From positions 1-8,527 of the forward strand of contig SFTR01000043.1 of the NCBI GenBank assembly GCA_004560915.1: a stretch of 8,527 nt of DNA, written 5' to 3'. The position numbers were made by a program, and so were the translations under genes. Under the pieces are notes generated by a model. It worked only from the letters and a program-made list of their open reading frames with translations. It was not told the DNA's origin and did no database searches. Of the stretch, positions 6,701 to 8,527 are shown one piece after another (position 1 is the first letter of the stretch; the number at the start of each line of letters is the position of its first letter). Source of the DNA: a bacterium. Lineage in GTDB: Bacteria > Bacillota_I > Bacilli_A > RF39 > UBA660.

Positions 6701-8215
6701 TGGGAAATAGTTTCATATCAAGGAGCAGATTTAGGTAGAGATTATTATATTCCTGATACTCTTACATATAACGGTGTTACAAAAAATGTTATAAGTGTTG
6801 GAGATTATGCTTATCGTAATGTTTTATTTGAAGATGGTGCTACTATTAGTATTGATAATTCTTCTTTAGTGAAACTGGGAGATTATGCTTTTAGTAATAT
6901 GGATATTACGAGTATTAAAGCAAGTTCCTTAAAAGAAATTGGTTCTCATGCTTTATTTGGAACCAAACTACAAACTGCTGAGTTTTCTAATCTAGAAACT
7001 TTAGGAGATTATGCTTTGGCTGATTTACTTACTTTAAATATGGTTAATTTAGGAAAAGTAGTAAATATTGGTTATTCTGCCTTATATAATGATGCAAATT
7101 TAGAACAAGTATTTATTAATAATAGTAATTTTGATATTGTCTTAGGATTAAAAGCATTTTATAATGTTGGATTAAATGCATCAAGTAGATTTAGAATGTA
7201 TGTTCCAGGAGGAGAAAATAGTTTAAACTATTATAAAACTTTGTTTGTAGATTATGCTGATTACATATATGAGACAGGTATATTGATTGGTAGTTATATT
7301 AATTCGCCAATTATGTATGATATAGGTGAATATTCAGTTAAACTAGTTGAAAAGGAAGATAGAGATGGAAATACTGTTTCAGGATATGAATTAATTGAAT
7401 ATCATGGCGCTAACTTGTCAAATTTATTTAGTTTACCTGATATGATATCAGAAAATAAGGCAGATGTTAGTATTGTAGTTAATAAAACTGGTGGATGGCA
7501 AAGTGGTACGGATTATTATCAATCTTACGATATTATTTTAAATAATAATACAGATAGTGATATTAGTGACTGGAAAGTAAAAATAGATACTAATGATATG
7601 ACAATTTCTGGACTTTGGAATGTTACCCGCGAAGATCATGATAATTATATTATTATTTCTCGTCCTAATGAATATGATGTTATTGGTGCTAATTCTAGTA
7701 AAACAATCCAATTACAAATGTATTCTTCTAATGAAAACTATGTCCTTAATGCTACTTATATAAATAATAACGAAGATGGCCTTCCATTAATTAGTATAGG
7801 TGACAGAGCATTTATTCATACTTCTGTAAATAGTAATACAAATTTAAGCTTTAATAATGAAAATTTAATTAATATAGGAAACTATGCTTTTTATAACATT
7901 TCTGGTATTAAATCAATTAATTTACCTAAACTTACAACGATAGGTGATTATACTTTTTATAATAATAGTTTAAATAAGGTAGAAACGCCTAATTTGAAAA
8001 GTATTGGGCAGTATGCTTTATCAAATATGTCTAATTTATATTATATTAATTTGGGTAAAGTAATAAAAATGGAAGAGAGATCTTTATATAATTTAAATAA
8101 TCTATTACAAGTATTCTTCAAACCAACTAAGGAGACTATATTGTTTGATCAAAACGCTATTGAGGATGTTGGAAGTTTGAAGAAACAAAATCAGAAAATA
8201 TTGATTTATCGGTAA
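3749..8215 (+). CDS. Giant SipW-class surface adhesin: TasA-like head, beta-solenoid, BspA-like LRR_5 repeats, nested CBM2-like module; probably frameshifted at its end
   Basis: 1488 residues to the first stop. A long basic N-terminus (1-30) leads to a hydrophobic segment (about 31-43) and RTYSWLYEEY (W48), a degenerate SipW-class signal. Residues of about 50-227 are TasA/camelysin-like, with TKYIKIENDGSLDLEYTLSL. After a short Gly-rich linker, about 240-450 read as a beta-helix-like solenoid (EEQLREVLISASNGDTIQL, then short strands and turns). From about 570 onward are LRR_5/BspA-like repeats built on IGDYAFxN and LxxVxL units and grouped in super-repeats ending in VYVPxG and YIxxTGxxIGSY. 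A CBM2-like module (about 1234-1335, with W1250, W1275 and W1290) interrupts the third super-repeat. The family is associated with adhesion to host proteins or polysaccharides; the ligand here is unknown. There is no visible anchor, but the true C-terminus may be beyond the window, because a second CBM2-like module follows in the -1 frame. It has its own promoter. Processing by the neighbouring peptidase is inferred. Confidence 0.88.
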   Translation: MKIKDYFVNNIFPVLKKITRKNSKLMNILKIAVICMLVGGLLFRTYSWLYEEYVGNGVAINFGKISHVVTHYNQDGDLIQDEGQTQTLLYEENMSNITKGTKYIKIENDGSLDLEYTLSLSYEGTVSNVGVLYYRLYEITDLVNSAGGLKNYAVANPTQDNLETDSMNPVKNMTLINNEVYKGEVLLDPNGDSAVYYRLDYGMYQTINTSLYSNESMSLHFNVYSTQIGATDENTGGGQIWQVSSEEQLREVLISASNGDTIQLIDDFEIAGTVNIGKRINLDTNEHTLKITGDLVYEFANMGDLLIDVTGNGKLIVDNNLYINTPKAEVDVIGGNKPYDILVGGKILLNGIQNGEKDGIYLEKLNIVNSETTLVPANVTVASNTRLTISSNVNLGVVTAEGGSTNIEVINNGNIVQLNFSEMSLLKTFTKAQIYVYNLGNIYGIVGSTSIVLPPDSTPYLGPNNGNTWIIKGITSNDITVSGADNFDSGDIENNMDDVYVVPIDGEDNSYIVYIKDSVSSVESLLVDYFTNEGFDKPYEHIFEIRKLVIYTLNAQYFENEDFDFLKSDLIPYLKHLDLSNSRIIDGNTPNRIKDNAMKDKSSLKELILSSTVNDIGSYAFSGVTLGTIPNNDSEGFYFLTIPSSVTNISEYAFDSSEFVYFESNNPPSFYNNTFSYDLSKIFVNGGALDDYLSLNMLRSDRVYQKGELSDDRKYIVFDYNAGVGISYIVNNSIYTSTLGVPTNIDLNGTSRKVNIIGTNAYRHMNIYYSDGVSVVLPSTVIRIDNSAFRDLNIISIGLSSVVEVGDYAFTNTKIDMLQSNNMEIIGKHAFENTLIKELSLASINKIDDYAFNNVQTMYNAYLYNVSIIGDYAFNNCKYLNKVYFSNTNAILVNNSEEIDITVGKDATFSNWGFYTDGRLRVYVPDGISANGNTYLSLYQKKFEGNENYIFTTGYEIGSYKHYSLPYDINVYTVREVNLYGINGWEIVSYQGADLGRDYYIPDTLTYNGVTKNVISVGDYAYRNVLFEDGATISIDNSSLVKLGDYAFSNMDITSIKASSLKEIGSHALFGTKLQTAEFSNLETLGDYALADLLTLNMVNLGKVVNIGYSALYNDANLEQVFINNSNFDIVLGLKAFYNVGLNASSRFRMYVPGGENSLNYYKTLFVDYADYIYETGILIGSYINSPIMYDIGEYSVKLVEKEDRDGNTVSGYELIEYHGANLSNLFSLPDMISENKADVSIVVNKTGGWQSGTDYYQSYDIILNNNTDSDISDWKVKIDTNDMTISGLWNVTREDHDNYIIISRPNEYDVIGANSSKTIQLQMYSSNENYVLNATYINNNEDGLPLISIGDRAFIHTSVNSNTNLSFNNENLINIGNYAFYNISGIKSINLPKLTTIGDYTFYNNSLNKVETPNLKSIGQYALSNMSNLYYINLGKVIKMEERSLYNLNNLLQVFFKPTKETILFDQNAIEDVGSLKKQNQKILIYR
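5870..8212 (+). repeat. Three in-frame LRR_5 super-repeats (cassettes of about 220-260 residues)
   Basis: Cassette 1 (about 5870-6655), cassette 2 (6656-7324) and cassette 3 (7325 onward) share one order of motifs. That order is an opening strand with SYQGADL/EYHGANL, a PDxL or PxNIDL turn, several IGDYAFxN-type LRR_5 units, a NLEQVF/YLNKVYF strand, and a RLRVYVPDG/RFRMYVPGG strand. The first two end with YIxxTGxxIGSY and a closing YDI. A shorter, more diverged unit precedes them (about 5465-5869). Cassette 3 carries the CBM2-like insertion and stops at KILIYR, where cassettes 1 and 2 continue with VP. The repeats are diverged at the DNA level, so this is not recent amplification. Confidence 0.7.
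7448..7765 (+). other. CBM2-like carbohydrate-binding module nested in LRR super-repeat 3
   Basis: About 105 residues begin at SENKADVSIVV and run to about NATYI. The order GGWQSG, YDIILNNNTDSDISDWKV, LWNVT and SSKTIQLQM follows family-2 cellulose-binding modules: an N-terminal W-x-x-G strand, an N-x-x-x-x-x-I-x-x-W-x-V core, and a late 'G-x-x-x-T-I-x-L' strand. It interrupts the stretch between SLPDMI and LISIGDRAF. In cassette 2 the corresponding stretch, IPDTL to VISVGDYAY, is only a short linker. Cellulose binding is not shown; family-2 modules also bind xylan and chitin. Confidence 0.6.
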
Positions 8216-8527
8216 GTTATAAAAGAGATTCACGTACACAATCTGGAAGTTGGAATAATAGAGTTTATACTTATACATATACAGCTACAATATCTAATAC
8301 TAGTCGTAAAGATATTTCTAGTTGGACAGTTAATATGAATTTGGGATCTAATGGAACTTTTTCAAGTGTTACTAATGGGGCAAATTATAGTATTAATGGA
8401 ACAACGGTAACTTTTACTTCAGATGGTTCTACTAGTACTATTTCAGCTTTAGGTTCTGTTACATTTACATTTGTGGTGACATCTGGTTCTAATAACTGGA
8501 ATCCTTCTTTTACAACTCCTGTTGGAG
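8164..8527 (+). CDS. Second CBM2-like module in the -1 frame: frameshifted continuation of the giant adhesin, 3' partial
   Basis: This frame opens after a TGA at 8161 and is open to the window edge. It encodes SENIDLSVSYKRDSRTQSG, then TYTATISNTSRKDISSWTV, a VTFTSDG strand, SALGSVTFTFVVTSG and NNWNP. That matches the nested CBM2-like module at 7448 motif for motif and starts with the same Ser-Glu-Asn. There is no ribosome binding site, and the first in-frame ATG (8335) lies inside the domain, so this is not an independent gene start. It overlaps the upstream frame by 52 bases. One extra A in the run at 8187-8190 would join the two frames as QKSENID. Possible explanations are a true single-base deletion (pseudogenised or shortened adhesin), an assembly or sequencing error, or recoding. 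Confidence 0.65.

Noticed and set aside
8161..8163. TGA read as tryptophan (Mycoplasma-type code) to explain the open frame at the right end
   Set aside because: Tryptophan is encoded by TGG throughout, the large frames contain no internal TGA, and the stop ending the main frame is TAA, so recoding of TGA would not join the two parts.
8187..8198. Phase-variation tract controlling adhesin length
   Set aside because: The A runs are only four bases long, far shorter than tracts known to vary by slippage; a simple indel or error is more likely.
3749..8215. LPXTG or other sortase-type anchor in the surface proteins
   Set aside because: No LPxTG-like motif followed by a hydrophobic segment and basic tail is present in any of the ORFs; the giant gene is incomplete at its true end.

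Overview
The window is strongly AT-rich and has short intergenic gaps, Gram-positive Shine-Dalgarno sites and the standard genetic code (TGG for Trp, stops TAG and TAA). The proteins are Bacillota surface types: SipW-dependent TasA/camelysin-like proteins, a SipW-type signal peptidase, and a BspA-like leucine-rich-repeat (LRR) adhesin. An uncultured low-GC member of the Bacilli, Erysipelotrichia, Mollicutes-relative or Clostridia groups is the best guess. The sequence does not fix the taxon.

Layout, all on the + strand. Positions 2-3480 are the end of a tightly packed operon. It holds a secreted protein cut by the left window edge (2-907), a full-length paralogue with a TYAWF-type SipW signal (921-1973), a smaller TasA-like protein (1982-2563), and a serine-histidine S26B/SipW-type signal peptidase with a long charged cytoplasmic tail (2584-3480). 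The first two stop codons lie inside the next gene's Shine-Dalgarno sequence, so translation is probably coupled. Positions 3481-3748 hold two hairpins (the second a clear intrinsic terminator), a near-consensus sigma-A-type promoter and a strong 5'-UTR inverted repeat. Positions 3749-8215 encode a giant surface protein with the same type of signal: TasA-like head, beta-solenoid-like segment, LRR_5/BspA super-repeats, and a CBM2-like module nested inside a super-repeat. Its reading frame stops at 8215, but a second CBM2-like module continues at once in the -1 frame to the window edge.

Working model (inference): the peptidase matures the TasA-like proteins, which form or decorate an extracellular fibre or matrix. 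The giant protein is co-regulated or at least co-located and is a substrate of the same peptidase, displaying LRR and carbohydrate-binding-like modules for host or glycan contact. No sortase, LPXTG motif, TapA homologue or regulator is visible here.
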